This document shows positions 10,386 to 23,661 of a DNA stretch of 64,000 nucleotides, piece by piece. Location: positions 21,817,873 through 21,881,872 of the forward strand of contig OY970820.1 in the NCBI GenBank assembly GCA_963853835.1, given 5' to 3'. How positions within the stretch are numbered: position 1 is the stretch's first letter; every line of letters starts with the position of its first letter. A model generated the notes under the pieces. The model did not search any database and was not told the origin of the DNA. It saw nothing but the letters and a program-made list of their open reading frames with translations. The stretch is from Calendula officinalis (lineage: Eukaryota; Streptophyta; Magnoliopsida; Asterales; Asteraceae). Position numbers and translations under genes: made by a program.

Positions 10386-13300
10386 CTATTCCAGGATTTC
10401 AGAGGGCCAAAATTGTTGCCATATAGAGATGTCGATTTTGCGATATAATTTTCTAATTCCGCCATAAAATCCATCGGCTTCGTTTCCTTCCTCGCGATGG
10501 TCTCTCCTGTTTATCATTGTGTGTCTCCATCTTGAACCAGGAGCATACTGGTTGAACTCCAGCACAACAGTATCTATAAACAAACACATAACATACTACC
10601 TTTAAACGTTCATTCTCAAAGTACGTTGCGTAAGAAAAAGTTTACTTAAAGTACGATACTTTTAAATACAATTTTTTAAGCAAGGTTTTAAAAAGCAAAA
10701 GCACCCTTTATCGTAAGTTTTTTTGTGGCGTGTTATAAAATTTGCGCTTTTTGGAGAGAAAAATGATGACTTATATAATTATAAATTTAAATGTAATATT
10801 TTTTGTGAACTTGGGAGATTAAATAAGTGAAATGTTCAAAATAGTACTTAATTTTTATGTAGTCCTAACTCCTAAGGGACAAATATTAACCATTGATCAA
10901 TGATATTTAACAATCAAGATTAATCACATATTTTATACATGAAAAGGTATTTTAGTCATTTGTCACTTACAAAAAAAATCAATTATTTTTGTTTATTTAT
11001 TTTTTAAACTTTTTGTATTTTTATTTTTGTATTTTTATATTATCATTTAATTAATTTTTTTGTTAAAAAAAACAATATTATTTGATAATCACATGTGGTA
11101 CTTAATCACATGTAATATTATTGTATAGTCACATGTGATTGTATATTTGATCACATGTGATGTTTTAGTACAATCGTGATTCAATATACAATCACATGTA
11201 ATTATCACATTTAACGGAAAAAAATATATTCAAAAGCATCAATTCAAACAAATATATATATAATTTTTTTGTAAAAATGACCAAAATACCCCTCAATATA
11301 GAATATGTGATTAATCTTGACCATTAATTATAACTAATCAATAGTTGAGATTTGTCCCTTGAGACTATATAAAAATTAAGAATTACCTTGAATACAACTC
11401 TATGAAATATATATATAAAAAAGCAGATTGTCGTTTTAAATCACGAGCTTGAAGCTAGATGGTGCGCCGTACACCACACCTTATGTATTTTTGGAACATT
11501 GCTAAATAGATACGACAAAAGATAAATAAATGAAATAAAATTAAACCGACAACATGATTGGGGTCCAAGTTTGAATAATTACACATCAAAGATTTAAAGG
11601 GAACACTAATCTTTTGGAGTGTGATTGGTCCATACTTAATTGACACAACAACATGTAATGTTTTAAAAAGATTTCCACATCTTGATAAGCATACATCTTA
11701 CGGGACCATTTTAATATTAAAAAATATGTTGTTGTTGGGGGTGGGGGTCAGAGAAAGGTGGCATCTGCCTATTAAGGGTGGATTTTAATAAAAGGAAATG
11801 GGCCTTGTTGAATCCAAGTTAACCAACACATGGGTCCATAAAGCTATACGTATTTGTATGATACATACTATACTACACCTTTATAACAAGATACCTTTTA
11901 AAAAAGAGAAAATGTAAGAATTTTTTGGTTATGCGCACGGTGACTAACTTATAAATAATTTGAAGTTCAGACGTGCGCACGGTGACAAACTTGTAAATAA
12001 GTTGAACAGTTGAACTTCAGAGACACGTGTAATAATATTCATATATGAATAAATATAGTGTATTCTATATGTATTCATATATGATTCTTACTAATCATAT
12101 ATGAATACATTATACATTATATTTTATTCATATATGAATATACGTAGACTATTTAGACTATTAATGTATGAATAAACATACTTTATTCAATTTTTTTCAA
12201 GGTTCTAAAAAGCGTAAGACGTGGCGGCACCATCAAGCCTCAAGCCATGACGAGCCATGGCGGGCCATGACGTCTTCCAAGGCGCGATTTAATGTGGCAA
12301 ATAATTAACAAAATTTATAGATCTATTGATTTATAACAGTTCATATATAAAGTTCACAAAAAATGTTATATCCAAATTTATAATTATATATGTCATTATT
12401 TTATCTAAAAAAACAATTTTCACAGCCGCTTTGCAAAAAGCTTGTTATAAGGCGCGCCTTATCGCGTCTTATCTCACGCCACACCTAGCCTATCGCGCCA
12501 TGGTACGGCCATGGCGCGTTTTTTAGAACCTTGTTTTTTTTTTTTAAAAAAATTGTGAAATAAAATGTTGTCTATTCATATATGAATAAAAATACTTTTG
12601 TTTATTTATATATGAATACACATAAATTAAAAATGTGAACACGCATCGAATGAGAAGGTAAGATATATTCTCACGTTTCAACCTTCAAAAAATTCTAAAT
12701 GTATATAAGTTTATAACTTACCACTTTCATGGCAATGACAGTAATTATTGTTACCATCACATGATTCTAAGTGGCCTACAACACCATACCACCAACCTGC
12801 AAAGAAAGATAATTTTAAAAGATGTCATGTTAAAATTCAAAGAGAATTATAGGAAGCTTCATATCTTAAAGAGCAAATTATCATTTTGACACAACTTTCT
12901 ACCAAACTTTGAATGCTGGCCATCCTAAGATAAGGGAAACTTTTTAAAAAGTAAAGTAGGTGATAATTATTGGTTATTATATTCCAATAAAAAATGTGTC
13001 CCAAGTGCCCCTAAATTAAGTTAATAATTGCCAACTAAACACATGAATGCGTCATGTTGTAAAGACCATCTCTTTTTCTTTTTCTATTAGCATAAAGATT
13101 TCTTACGACATTATGAATTGGTCGACTTAAGTTGTGTTTCATCGAATAAAAAATTGAGTGGTTGTTTTTGTAATCAATCCAACCCTACCCGATCTGTTTT
13201 TAAAATCAATTTATAACCAAAATCGTTTTCAACCGTGTAACCTCTATATCAAATAAATAGTATTTCCTTCATCCTAATTTTATTGTTCACATTTCTATTT

Positions 13301-14671
13301 TGGTTTGTCCCAAAGTAATTGTCTACTCCTAAGTTTCAACCAATCGAAAAACATTTAAGTGGGAAAGAGAAAATCTGATTGATAACATAGTGTAATTTAT
13401 GTACTTTTCTTAAGTTATGTGTTTTTATCTGGTGAATAATAATGTTGGGACGGAAAAAGTAATATTTATCATTTAAATGAAGAGAAAGATTAAATTATAT
13501 CAGAAATGAAAGAACAAACCATATGGAAATTGTTTATTCCTTCTCCATTGAATCTCAATATGATCTCTTGGATGTAAATCATTCAAACAATCAGAAATAT
13601 GAAGATTATGAGGTGAAGTATCAAGTGGTGGGGCTCTTAACCTATCCCAACTCACCCCTGTCTCTATTGCTGCTGCCCGCCTCCCATGAGGCGGGTATCT
13701 GCAACATTAAATAGAAAACCTTAAAATTTACCAAATTATACAAAAAAATTTCAAAAAAACCAAAAATTCTTTAAATTCATCTTACCTTGCTTGAAATGTA
13801 TCAGTTTGAGAATCATAGCTAAGATCAGCATCATAACAAGACAACATAAACCCAACATGCCCATTCTATACAACCAACAAATTAAACAAAAATCAATAAA
13901 TAATATAATGAATTTGTTTCATTTGTTGTGAATAATTTCGATTTGTACCTCGCGGTTAAAGACTTGAGCAGGAAACCAAAACTTTCCGGTTTCAAGTGCA
14001 CGATAGCAAGACACAATCGAATCAACGGACGGCTGAGATGAAATCTTGATCTTGTGTTGATCATCATAACTAATAGTGCTAGATCTAATTAACATACCAG
14101 GCCAAAGTAATTTAGACAAATAATCCATTAAAAAGCCTCTTCCTTTTTCACCATTAAGAAAGTAATTTGATTCCTTTTTAGATGCAATTTGTAACTGTAA
14201 CTGCCATTGTTTATAAGCTGCAGAACCAATAATTCTGCCCCATCTTTTTTTCATATGGTTTTCCCACAAATGATCACTTAAACACATTTCTCTTAAATAA
14301 GTACAAACACAAGACATTTTACAAAGGCCATCAGCTTCAAGTCTTTCAAGAATGCATTCTAGAGCCAAATTAGGTAAATCCAAAATAGACATATGTTGTA
14401 TCTCATCTTGCCCTGATCCTGCTGACGTCATCATGCTAAAAGTGTTCTGTTTTGTGAATGGGTGGTTGGTTTTTTTGGAAGTTTTTGCTGGGAACATATT
14501 TGAAATGGGTTTCTTGAAAAGTTTAGCAGAAGGGAAAAAGATGGATAAATCTTTCCAGAAATAGAAAGAAATTAATCTCATTTCAGAAGCCCATGGTGGA
14601 AGTGGTTTAATTGGGAGTGAGTATTTAAAAAACAGGATGAATGAGAAACAAGTAACAAAGATGAAAAACAT
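10386..14671 (-). CDS. F-box protein, At2g26850-like, five exons, 414 residues
   Basis: Exons on the minus strand are 14671-13949, 13865-13786, 13698-13520, 12796-12722 and 10573-10386. All introns are GT-AG, frame is kept throughout, and the stop is TAG. The N-terminus is hydrophobic (MFFIFVTCFSFILFF), as in the Arabidopsis At2g26850/At2g32560 group. The F-box covers about residues 96-145 (LDLPNLALECILERL ... LWENHMKKRWG) and should bind a SKP1-type adaptor of an SCF ubiquitin ligase. The C-terminal part has the family's conserved blocks (QWRRNKQFPYGWWYGVVGHL; INRRDHREEGNEADGFYGG). The substrate is unknown. The last intron is 2.1 kb because two mobile elements (10.85-11.4 and 12.2-12.5 kb) sit in it. 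The start ATG was chosen because the hydrophobic leader is conserved in the family. The family assignment comes from recalled motifs. Confidence 0.88.
10850..11395. repeat. Terminal-inverted-repeat element carrying the CACATGTG motif, in F-box intron 4
   Basis: Ends of about 110 bp are inverted copies: CTAAGGGACAAATATTAACC with AATCAAGATTAATCACATAT on the left, and ATATGTGATTAATCTTGACC with GAGATTTGTCCCTTGAGAC on the right. Between them lie several copies or near copies of AATCACATGTGATT (about 11085-11210). No coding sequence is present. The long ends suggest a Mutator-like MITE, but a 9-bp target duplication was not convincingly found. Confidence 0.7.
12198..12533. repeat. MITE with CAAGGTTCTAAAAA ends, in F-box intron 4
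   Basis: The element starts CAAGGTTCTAAAAAGCG and ends CGCGTTTTTTAGAACCTTG, a clear inverted pair. It is flanked on both sides by T runs that could be the target duplication. The interior is non-coding and resembles the degenerate copy at 6.1-6.56 kb. Confidence 0.85.
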
Positions 14672-16634
14672 GTTATAAATAGAGATTTTAACTTCAAAAT
14701 TCCCAATTTCTTAGTGGAAAAGTTGCCACTTTTAACAATTACTTTGGGGGTTTTTTTCTTCTTTTCAAACGAAGCCCACCATAACCCACCGTGGGCCTCT
14801 TCTTCTTGGATAAAAACCTTTAAACCAGAAGAAATCTTCTTGGTTTTCCTTGTGTTTTAACTTGAATGAAAGCTGGAGATTGAGGGAGGTTTTTTAGAGA
14901 GAGAAAGAATGACCTGTTTCACCAATCAAGAAAGAGAGAGAGTCAGATCTAATATGGGTTTTCTGACACTAAAATCAGTGGGCAAGTGGATCAGATTGGA
15001 TTCTCAAGAAGGATGAAAACATCCAAGAAGGATGAAAAAATAATCAAGTAGAAGATATTAGCTGTTGTGGTTTGTTTTTGTGTATATCCTTATGTTTTCT
15101 TCTATAATTGTAGTGAACAAGAATGAGAAGAAATAAATTGTTTGGCGGTGACTTAGTGGCGGTGACTTACTGGAAACTGACCTGTTTATATAAATGGTCG
15201 GATATTACAACTCTAATTTTTTTACATTCAATTCATACCTGGCTCGTATAATCCGTTTAATTAAATGTGTAAAATAAGTTAGCAGGTCAAACAGGATAAA
15301 CGAGTCAAACAAGCCAAACAAGTTATTATTATTCTACAAATTCGTAACAAAATACTAAAACATTACATGATTAAGTAGCTCTTTTAGATTTATTTAATTA
15401 CTAGTTATGTTTTAACTCATACATCATACAAAATAAGTTTCACAGCTAACTGTATAAACATATTAAATAAAAATTATGATAGATGAAATAAATAATCCTA
15501 GTAAAAAAATCATCCAATTTAAAAACAACAACGATAAGAAATGATTTTCAATATGATTGACGTGTGTGTGGAATTGTTTGCTTTTTTTGAGTATGGGTTT
15601 TGTGTGGATATGATTTCTTCATCTCTTTACGCCATTATATTGGCAAGTAGAAAGGAGATCGACCAATGGACGCAAAGTTGATGGATGGATCTTCTAAATT
15701 AGTTACTTTGAAGCAAAAATTTGTTACACTTTTGAGTTATTTTGTAATAATGTGACGGGGAGATATGTTAAAATGGATAGCGTAGTGAAAAAGAATAATG
15801 AATAAAGATATGTTGATACCATCTCAACAACTCATTTTTTTTTACCTTTTTTATAATAGTCTCGACTTCAAATTCTCTCTTAAAAAATCATGTCGGCAAC
15901 ATGTCTAGTATAGTTTTACCACATGTTCACCTTAACATCTCTATCTTTGCTACCTTCATCATTCTTTATTGGACATTTGTTAAATGCCAACACTCTAATC
16001 CATACAACATGACATGTGTAATAGACACGTGTAAAATTCCCCTTTTAACTTTAGAAGGGTTTTCTTGTCCTTGATTTGTTTAACACTGATACTAAGTATT
16101 AAAGGACTCTTTTGGGTTTAAGGTTGCTCTCTAATCCAAATTTTCATATAACTGAACCTCTAATTTGCATTTGTGTTTAAGTCGTGCTTTAAAGCACTAA
16201 TCTGCAATGTTGCCTTCTAGCGCCTCCGTCCACTGCTCTAGTATGTTATTAAATACTCATTTTCCTGAGAATTTAAACTAAAGGTATCCAACTTCCTATA
16301 AATAAGTTTTCTAGGAACTAAATGTATCAAAGGTTTTTTTAGTTGTAAAAGAAAAGGCACTCAACTTTCGGAAAACTTTAATATGAGGTACATAAAACTT
16401 TCCATATGATAGGAAAAAAAAAGCATCCTTTTAGTCGGGATAAAATTTTAACACCTTTAATTGATAAAATAAAGTCAAGTATCTCAAGTTATTATTTTCT
16501 GATATTGGCTATGTTTTCGTCATATCTAAGGTGAAAGACATTTGGCGAGCCTAATTTTAAATCATAATTGTATAAATTAAATCAAAGACATACTAAGTAA
16601 TATAACTTGATACAACATCCCAAATTCAATAATA
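14672..16634. other. Intergenic region between the F-box and LAS1 genes
   Basis: This holds the F-box promoter side (14672-15150, with CT/GA-rich leader-like sequence near 14900) and a hAT-like repeat remnant at about 15235-15425. The rest is AT-rich DNA with no recognised gene. Confidence 0.5.
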
Positions 16635-19600
16635 CTAAACCAAAATCCTAACACTTGATGCAATGTTAATCAGTTCATCATCTGTTAACCTCTTCCAAAC
16701 TCCACCAATCATCAACCGATTGTTCTTGACATCTTCATCAACAAACACACATTCATTCTCTTTTCGTCTCTTAACATTCGAATCATCCAAACGACAATCA
16801 GCTTCTCTCTTACCCCGAGACTCATTTACCTCACATTTCTCATTAAAATTCTCTTTTCTTTGATCATCAAGAACAGGAATAACACCTGAAGAACCAACAT
16901 CACAAGGTAACATACCAATCGGGCACGGTTTCCATGATTTTACCACATTCCATCTCTTGTTTTTATTCTCCAAGATCTTCAAGTTGCTTTTTTCTGATAA
17001 TTTTCGTTTGAAAAGCTCGAGCTTTTTAGCTACTTGATTTAGAAACTTGTCTTGTTGGTTGTAAAAGCTTTCAGGATCAATTTCATTGTTTGCATCTGTA
17101 TTAGGTTTATGTAGGGATGCTAGCTTGTTGACTTTATGAACTAATTTGTGGTTACCAGTTGTTTGTGCAAGAATTGAGGCTGCAATTGCAAGGTCGTTAT
17201 TACCAAGTGAAGAAACCGTGAGACATTGTCTTAGGAGATGTATAAGAGTTGACTTTGGGAGACTTTTTTCTTTTGGTGGAGAGTTAGAAGGCTTTAGATC
17301 CTTGAGATTGAACACGAGCCACTTAAATAGATAGGAAAGATGCTCGGTTTTATGAAATCCTGATATATATACAAGAACATTTTATTATATACTCTTACAC
17401 CCATAAAGGATTGATTTGGTTGTGTTCATGCAAATTTGGTGACATCAATGGGATCTGATCCTGTGATTTGGTGGTCCACATCAGCTTGCTTGATCCCAAG
17501 GGCTGGTGATCAGCTAATCTCAGCCCTTGGATCAAAGCTGATGCGGAACAACTTTCCACTTGAACTGATCGTGAGGACCTGATTTCACATGATCTCAACT
17601 CTCTTTTTTGCTAGAAGTATTCAAACAAGTGTTAATTTACATGTTTTAAAATTCATTATGGATAAAATTTTAGTAAGTATAAAAAAGTTAGATCTTAATT
17701 ACATGATAATTTTTTTGTTCATCGGTGAATTAACTTTTAACTATATAACTAAGAGTTAGATAGTTAATTTTTAACTTCTAAACTTTTTCATTTTTCCTTC
17801 ATAGGTGAATATTTACTTAACATTCATCTACGAATGATTTTTAAAACATGTGAATTAACACTTTTTTGTATAGTTCTCGTATAAATAGAGTGCTCGGATG
17901 AACCCAAGACTACACACACACGCACGCACACACATGGAAACGAGATGCACTGACCTGATTCATGTTTTAGAGGTTCTTGGGCCTGAATCATCTGAACTAG
18001 TGCTTTGAGAAGGCTTAGAAGCAAGTTTGGTTCTCTATTTGACAATTTCATGATTAAGGGTTTCCAATCATCAAGTTTATTATTATCACCTTCAGAAGTA
18101 CTAATTTGGGAGTTATTTGGAAGGTATGCCACATCAGCAGATTCGTGTGCCTTCAACAGGAACTGCAATAAGATAGATGCAACTTCTGAGGGGAAGGAAG
18201 CATATAGTTTTACAAGATTCTTCAACGCCTTGTTTATATGTTTCTTCGAACCTTCAAAATTAAAACAACCATTATCATAAATACTAAATACAAAATATAA
18301 TTTGAACATATAATAAACATCTAAAAATTGACTATAAATAGCATATAATATTGAAATATGAGCAAGAACATAAATGTGAGCATACTTACGTTTTTCCTTA
18401 ATAAGTGAAGAAGTAGTCTGATTTACATCCAAAGTGAATGCCAATTCACGTATCCTAGACTTGATTTCTTTTGCACAACTTGTGTCACGAATTGCTATCA
18501 TTTGTGGCTCCCAATAATAAGCTTTTAACCAATCAAGTGCCTAAAATTTGGTACATTTTGAGTTACAACCAACACTTATTACACTAAATAGTTCACGGTG
18601 CTATAGCGGTTTTTTTTTTATATTTTATAGTTTTAGAAATAAGCACAACACCCCCATGTATAAACCATAACAAAAGTAAAATAAACAACAAAATAATATA
18701 TATCCAGGATTCATATTGAAATTTGATAAGATCACAAAGGTCAATATTAATATATACCACCGCGATTTACTGTGATTTTCATGATTTTATTTGGGACCAT
18801 TTTTGCAAAGGGTCCAATTTTAACATATACCACCATTCTGGTGTTTGCAAATCATGAAAATCATAACATTGCAATTTTCATGATTTTCATATGTTTGCAA
18901 ATCATGATTTTCATTTTTTATTTAAGAAAAAATGGGCCCAAGAAAAAGAGTTAGTGTTCTTTAACTCTCTTTTTCTTAAGCCCATTTTTTTCTTAAAGTA
19001 CCCTTAATAGTTAATTCTCTTTTTCTTAGACCTATTTTTTCTTTCTCTCTTTTTATAACAATGGCGCCCTTTCTTTATGGATTTGCTTATTGCGTTTTAA
19101 ATAAAATATTTTAAGTATGTCAATAAAGATAATCAGCTAAAAATGGGTTAGGCGAATAAAGCTTGCGTTTCATGAGTCACATAATATATTTTAGATTTTT
19201 GTTTTTTTTTGTTTTTCCACCTCAAGGCTTACGGCTCATGAGGCTAGATAAAAACACCTCGAGGCTCGATTCCATACATTAAAACCTTGAGTGCATAGAG
19301 TTTTTTATTTTTTTTTCAACTTTATATACAACTAAAAATCTAGAATTACAAACGTGAACAAATTAAAAAGCCGGTTAGAATCATAACCATGTCAAAACAA
19401 GAGGAGCATCATCAGAACCTGTAACCATCACATTTTCTTGATGTGATGTAATTAAACCTAATGGCCCTTTATGAATTCAATGAAATAGCAACTCAAAATT
19501 GGTTTTCAAATGGTTGAGTGCTCTCACTAATTTAAAGAATTGTTAATTTCAATATACATACCTTTGTAGAAGCAAGCCTAATCAGCCTGAGTGAAGGAAG

Positions 19601-20461
19601 ATCCCGATGTGAACACTCTACAAGAAAACAAAATATATCAAACTACATTCACCTCATGTAATAACAATAAAAATAAATAATGACAATAAAAAGTTTTCCA
19701 AATTTAAATTTAAATTTAAATTTCTTACCATGACGAATATCAATCAGCATTCGAGGAATACCAATTACATCAGCTGCCTCTCCAATTGAGACCTCATTTT
19801 TCTTACGGGTCTTCTCCACGATACCATTCACAAGCCTAAATATGTCAAGTGTAAGTCAGCATAATTTAAAATAAACAGAAAAAAAAAAAAAACTTTATTG
19901 GCCCCTAATAAGTAAACTGTAAAAACAGAAAATCTCACATCACCTCATAATGGTCATACAATATAACATTGTCAACATATCTTCAGCTAGTAAATCACTC
20001 TCAGTTAGACCATCCCTGCAGTAACAAAAACAAATACATAAATAACTGGGAATTCATCAATCTTTGATATTAATAAAAAAATCAATTTCAAATTGTTAAA
20101 TGGAAAAAACCTGAAGTGAGAATCCTTTTGTTGGATTTCAACAATGGAAGCAGTGACTTCAATTATTATAGGAAGACATCCTCTGCTTCGCCATGCAGAT
20201 ATCTAGCCAAAATAAATAAATATATAAATAAATAATAACAGAAACAAAATGAAAATGAAAATGAAAATTGAAAATATGAGCTTTATAAATACTTACTCTT
20301 CGAAGAGCCAAATCTATGGTTTCGGGTGAAGAAGAAAACAGAGATTCTCTAACAAAACTCCAATCATCCCAATTTATCCATGGAACTAACTTATAATTTC
20401 CTTCACCAAAAACCTCACCGCTTGTAGCTTCCTTAAACCCTAAAAGTAGCTCGGACTCCAT
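16635..20461 (-). CDS. LAS1-like pre-rRNA processing protein, eight exons, 554 residues
   Basis: Exons on the minus strand are 20461-20297, 20202-20111, 20015-19944, 19835-19729, 19617-19562, 18540-18390, 18251-17955 and 17359-16635. All introns are GT-AG, frame is kept, and the stop is TAG. The N-terminal Las1 domain begins with VPWINWDDWSFVRESLFSS and continues with TASIVEIQQKDSHFRDGLTE and SIGEAADVIGIPRMLIDIRH. The RHECSH segment matches the HEPN-nuclease motif (RHxxSH/TH) with which LAS1 cleaves ITS2 during 60S ribosome maturation. Plant relatives, as I recall them, have Gly where this copy has Cys. The long last exon carries the conserved WNVVKSWKPCPIGMLPCDVG block and a Lys/Arg-rich tail suited to nucleolar location. 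Intron 7 contains an inverted repeat (about 17480-17545). The reading frame is undamaged, so this is likely a working single gene. Confidence 0.92.
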
Positions 20462-20639
20462 TGTAATGGCAGATTAAGCAGTAACTGAATTAGATTGAAA
20501 AAAGACAATAATTAGGCACAGTTTTTATACGACAACGGACTGATATTTCTAGGTTATGTAATCAGAGAAGAAATAAATTCTATCTCGTGAAAAAGTTTAA
20601 ACAATGAGATTAAAATTCAGAAATTAATAAATAATACCC

Positions 20640-20880
20640 GCTACAGCAGCCGTGGTGCAAGTATGGAAGCAGGTAAGGGGAAAGTCCGGCAGAAGCAGCG
20701 GCTGTGAGGGGAAGTCGAGTGGTGGAGAGGTGAGGCCGGTAGAAGCAACGGCGACGAGGGGGAAGGCCGACAGAAAAAGCGGCGGAGAAGAAGCAGCGCC
20801 AGCGAGGGTGACAATAGAAGTGGGTCTTTGCCTTTGGGTGGGCTGGGCTTTGGGGTTCGGGTTCGGGTTGGGGGAAGTGG
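20640..20880. other. GC-rich stretch upstream of LAS1
   Basis: A GC- and purine-rich block (repeated GGCGACGAGGG, GAAGCAGCG phrases) starts about 180 bp upstream of the LAS1 ATG. Open frames cross it on both strands, but none looks like a protein family. It might be promoter sequence, a captured fragment or part of a repeat. Confidence 0.35.
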
Positions 20881-20914
20881 GGTCCCAAGATTTTATTAAC
20901 AGTTATAAACTTAT

Positions 20915-21110
20915 GGGATTTGCTAACCATTGCCCTTAGGGCAATGGTTAAGAATGGATAAAGTGATTTTTGTACAATTAATGATGCATAACTAATCAAA
21001 TGTGGTTATTAAAATGCATGGGGTGGTTTTTTATTAGTTAATGTACAATGATTTAAAGCCAATAAAAATTTCTTAAACATTGCCCTAAGGGCAATGGTTA
21101 GCATTTTCCT
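20915..21110. repeat. hAT-type MITE, 196 bp, with 8-bp target duplication
   Basis: Inverted ends contain GCTAACCATTGCCCTTAGGG on the left and CCCTAAGGGCAATGGTTAGC on the right. The element is flanked by AAACTTAT at 20907-20914 and 21111-21118, an exact 8-bp duplication. It is non-coding. Confidence 0.85.
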
Positions 21111-21442
21111 AAACTTATAGCTATGTTTTATTTTTTTAACGCTAGTTAGTAAGTTAGTAGTTCGAGCCTAAAAAATAATAATTTACAAGGGACAGTATGT
21201 TTTTTCTCGAACCCTCCACCTATAGGGAATAAACCCCACCATTTGTCCACGACGGGACTTGAACCCATGGCCAATAGGTCATATGAGCAATATCTTATCT
21301 TTTTCACCATATTACTAGGCTCCCTCCCTTTGGCGACTGTTGTGGGCATGGCGAAACCACTTTGGCGAGCAAATAACGAAGAAGGCGGTGTGGATTTTTG
21401 GGCTTTGGCGGTTATAGGTCTATAATGCCCCCCCCCCCCCAA

Positions 21443-22259
21443 TGTAACCACCCGAAATTTGTAAATAAATAAATTGTATAAAATTATGATAAATAAGGAT
21501 AAATCGTTTAAAGAACGTAGGAATTGGTTTCGTGTCATGTGGACACCGTACGAGAAAGTTATGGGCGAAACCGGGTCGAGACAACAACCGAAAAATGCAG
21601 CCCTGCAGCATCAGGAAGTTCACGCCGCGAACCCTAGTTCCCGATCGGGAACTGCCTACAGGAGTTTTGGCTTTTGTGCGCGAAGTAGTTCACGACCAGT
21701 TAGCGATCGCGAAGTTTGCGAGTAGGGAAAGTTAGCGACGCGAAGTAAAGTTCACGCCGTGAACTTTGATCGAGCAACATTAAAATCGGGTTTTGGCTCA
21801 TTTGATGCCATATCAAAACCCTAGTTTCTCCTTTGGCGATTTTCGAGCTTGAGGACTGATTGAGGTCGAATCCTTCACAAATCTTTGGTAGATTTCACTC
21901 CTAGTTGAAGATTAAAGGTATATCTTCACTCTTCGATCTTTGTAGCTTAAGATCTATGTATGGATTTGAAACCCTAGTTCTTGGGGTTATGGGTTATGGT
22001 GAATTAAGTGATGTATACACTTAATAAATGGTATGTTATCAAAGGAAATAAGTGTATGATTATGATTTGTAAGAATTTTAAGGGTTGTGTAACCTAGGGT
22101 TTGGTAAATCACCATAATTGGGGGAAATGTGTTAGTAAGTGTTATCTAGAGATAGATGGACACATTGGTAGTAGTATATGATGTTGATAATCTTGTGATT
22201 ATTGTATTAGGCATTTGGTGAGGTCTTGGAAGGTTGACCGAATTGTGAAGCAAGGAAAC
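21443..22259 (+). repeat. 5' LTR of element C, first part
   Basis: Matches 44770-45600 of the 3' LTR almost base for base (a 9-bp indel near 21960 versus 45290). It is interrupted at GGAAAC by the Tat element and resumes at 38983. Confidence 0.9.
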
Positions 22260-22828
22260 TGATAGTGTGCCACCTCTTTGTAACTCTGCATGATCGATGG
22301 CATGCAAGGTGGTAAGCTCGTAACAACTAAAACGACGACGTTAGAAGCCAAGCCCTAGGACATAGGGAACATAAGCGGGTTTCCAGGATACTCTGCACGT
22401 GCATTAAATGCGGGACGGCGCAGGAGCGCGTAGCAAGGTTTTGTCTGATGGATAATAAAGGTTCGGAGGTCTGTACGGACCGAAGGACTTTAGCGGTACA
22501 CGGACCGAAGGACGATCCCTCAAGAGTCCCGCCAAAACCTTCCGTCCATAAATAAACGAATCTTCAGGCCGGTAAGAAATACACAGACACCCTATCACTT
22601 CCTTATAGTTATCACCTTACTCTCTACCATAAATGTCGACCTAACCACTTAGCATTCAATACACTCGATCGTTTTATCTCATAAATACGAGCACTAACTT
22701 AAGCTTCGGAGTGCCTTCACGAGGCGACCCTCGTGAGGCTTCTGACTTAGAGTTCCTCTAGTGTGTGATTCGCAGGTTTCAGGACGAAGCGACGTGCCGT
22801 AAGGCTACGGAGAATTTGAGTCGCAACA
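22260..22828 (+). repeat. 5' LTR of the Tat element
   Basis: Begins TGATAGTGTGCCACC and ends GAGTCGCAACA. It is the same length as the 3' copy and nearly identical. It is followed by TT and the primer-binding site at 22831-22848. Confidence 0.93.
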
Positions 22829-22858
22829 TTTGGCGCCATCCGTGGGACCACGAACTAA

Positions 22859-23002
22859 ATGGCCCTCGAATCAACGCCGGAGGGGAGGAATCATTCAACT
22901 CCACCAAGAAATGATCCCACCCCGTTCTCTGCTTCGACAGTGGTCAATGCGACAACTTGTCCTCCTCCTTCGGGATCGGGAAAAGACGATCCCACAAGGT
23001 AA
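22859..23002 (+). pseudogene. Start of Tat gag, cut by a Copia LTR
   Basis: The ATG lies 10 bases after the primer-binding site. About 47 codons follow (MALESTPEGRNHSTPPRNDP ... GSGKDDPTR) and then the Copia LTR begins. The low-complexity Ser/Pro/Thr start is usual for Tat Gag. The remainder resumes near 29.9 kb. Confidence 0.75.
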
Positions 23003-23661
23003 TGGTGATTTTCGGTTAAAACAATTTAACAAAACGCAGCGGAAAATATTTATCACCATGAAAGGATCTTGATATTAATCATACAATTAAACTAAAATAA
23101 AATCAAAGAGAATGGTATAAGAATCATACCCTAGTTGCCTTTGATCAATGATGAATACGGATGGATATTGTGAGCAACCGAAACCAAGGATTCCAATGGG
23201 GAATACCTCTAAAGCAAGTCCACACAACACTTGCAAGAACACCAATGTAATGGATGCTAGTCCTAGAGTCTTGAGAGCAAAAGAAAGAAAACAAAACACC
23301 TACAAAGTGTGAGAGAGAGGGACGGCCAAGATGGATGGTCAAAAGGGAGTTTATGGACCATTATATCTCTTAATGGTGCCATTACAATCCTTTAATGATT
23401 TCCATAAATCATTAGTCTTATTTGCCCACAAGTCCCTATCTTTTGATTCTTCTAGTTTGCCCACAAGAAAGTTTCAATATTAACTTTTAATATTAAACTT
23501 ATGATAGACAAGCTTATAGCTTATATATATTAATAATTAATGTAATTACACTAATTACACTAATTATATAATGGTGTTTAGTGTTTAAGTGTGTGACCCT
23601 TTAGGCTCACAAACAACTAGCCATATAACTATATGTTATACACGTGAAGCATATTCCAACA
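23003..23661 (-). repeat. 3' LTR of the nested Copia element (659 bp)
   Basis: On the minus strand it starts TGTTGGAATATGCTTCACG, directly after a polypurine tract (AAGTGGGAGC), and ends AACCGAAAATCACCA. The TG...CA ends and polypurine tract define it well on the internal side. The outer side is inferred from the break in Tat gag. Confidence 0.8.

Noticed and set aside
17395..17598. Minus-strand frame in LAS1 intron 7
   Set aside because: Falls inside an intron over an inverted repeat, and the LAS1 exon frame is complete without it.
20610..20999. Open frames on both strands in the GC-rich stretch upstream of LAS1
   Set aside because: Overlapping frames on both strands with low-complexity residues, and part of one crosses a MITE.
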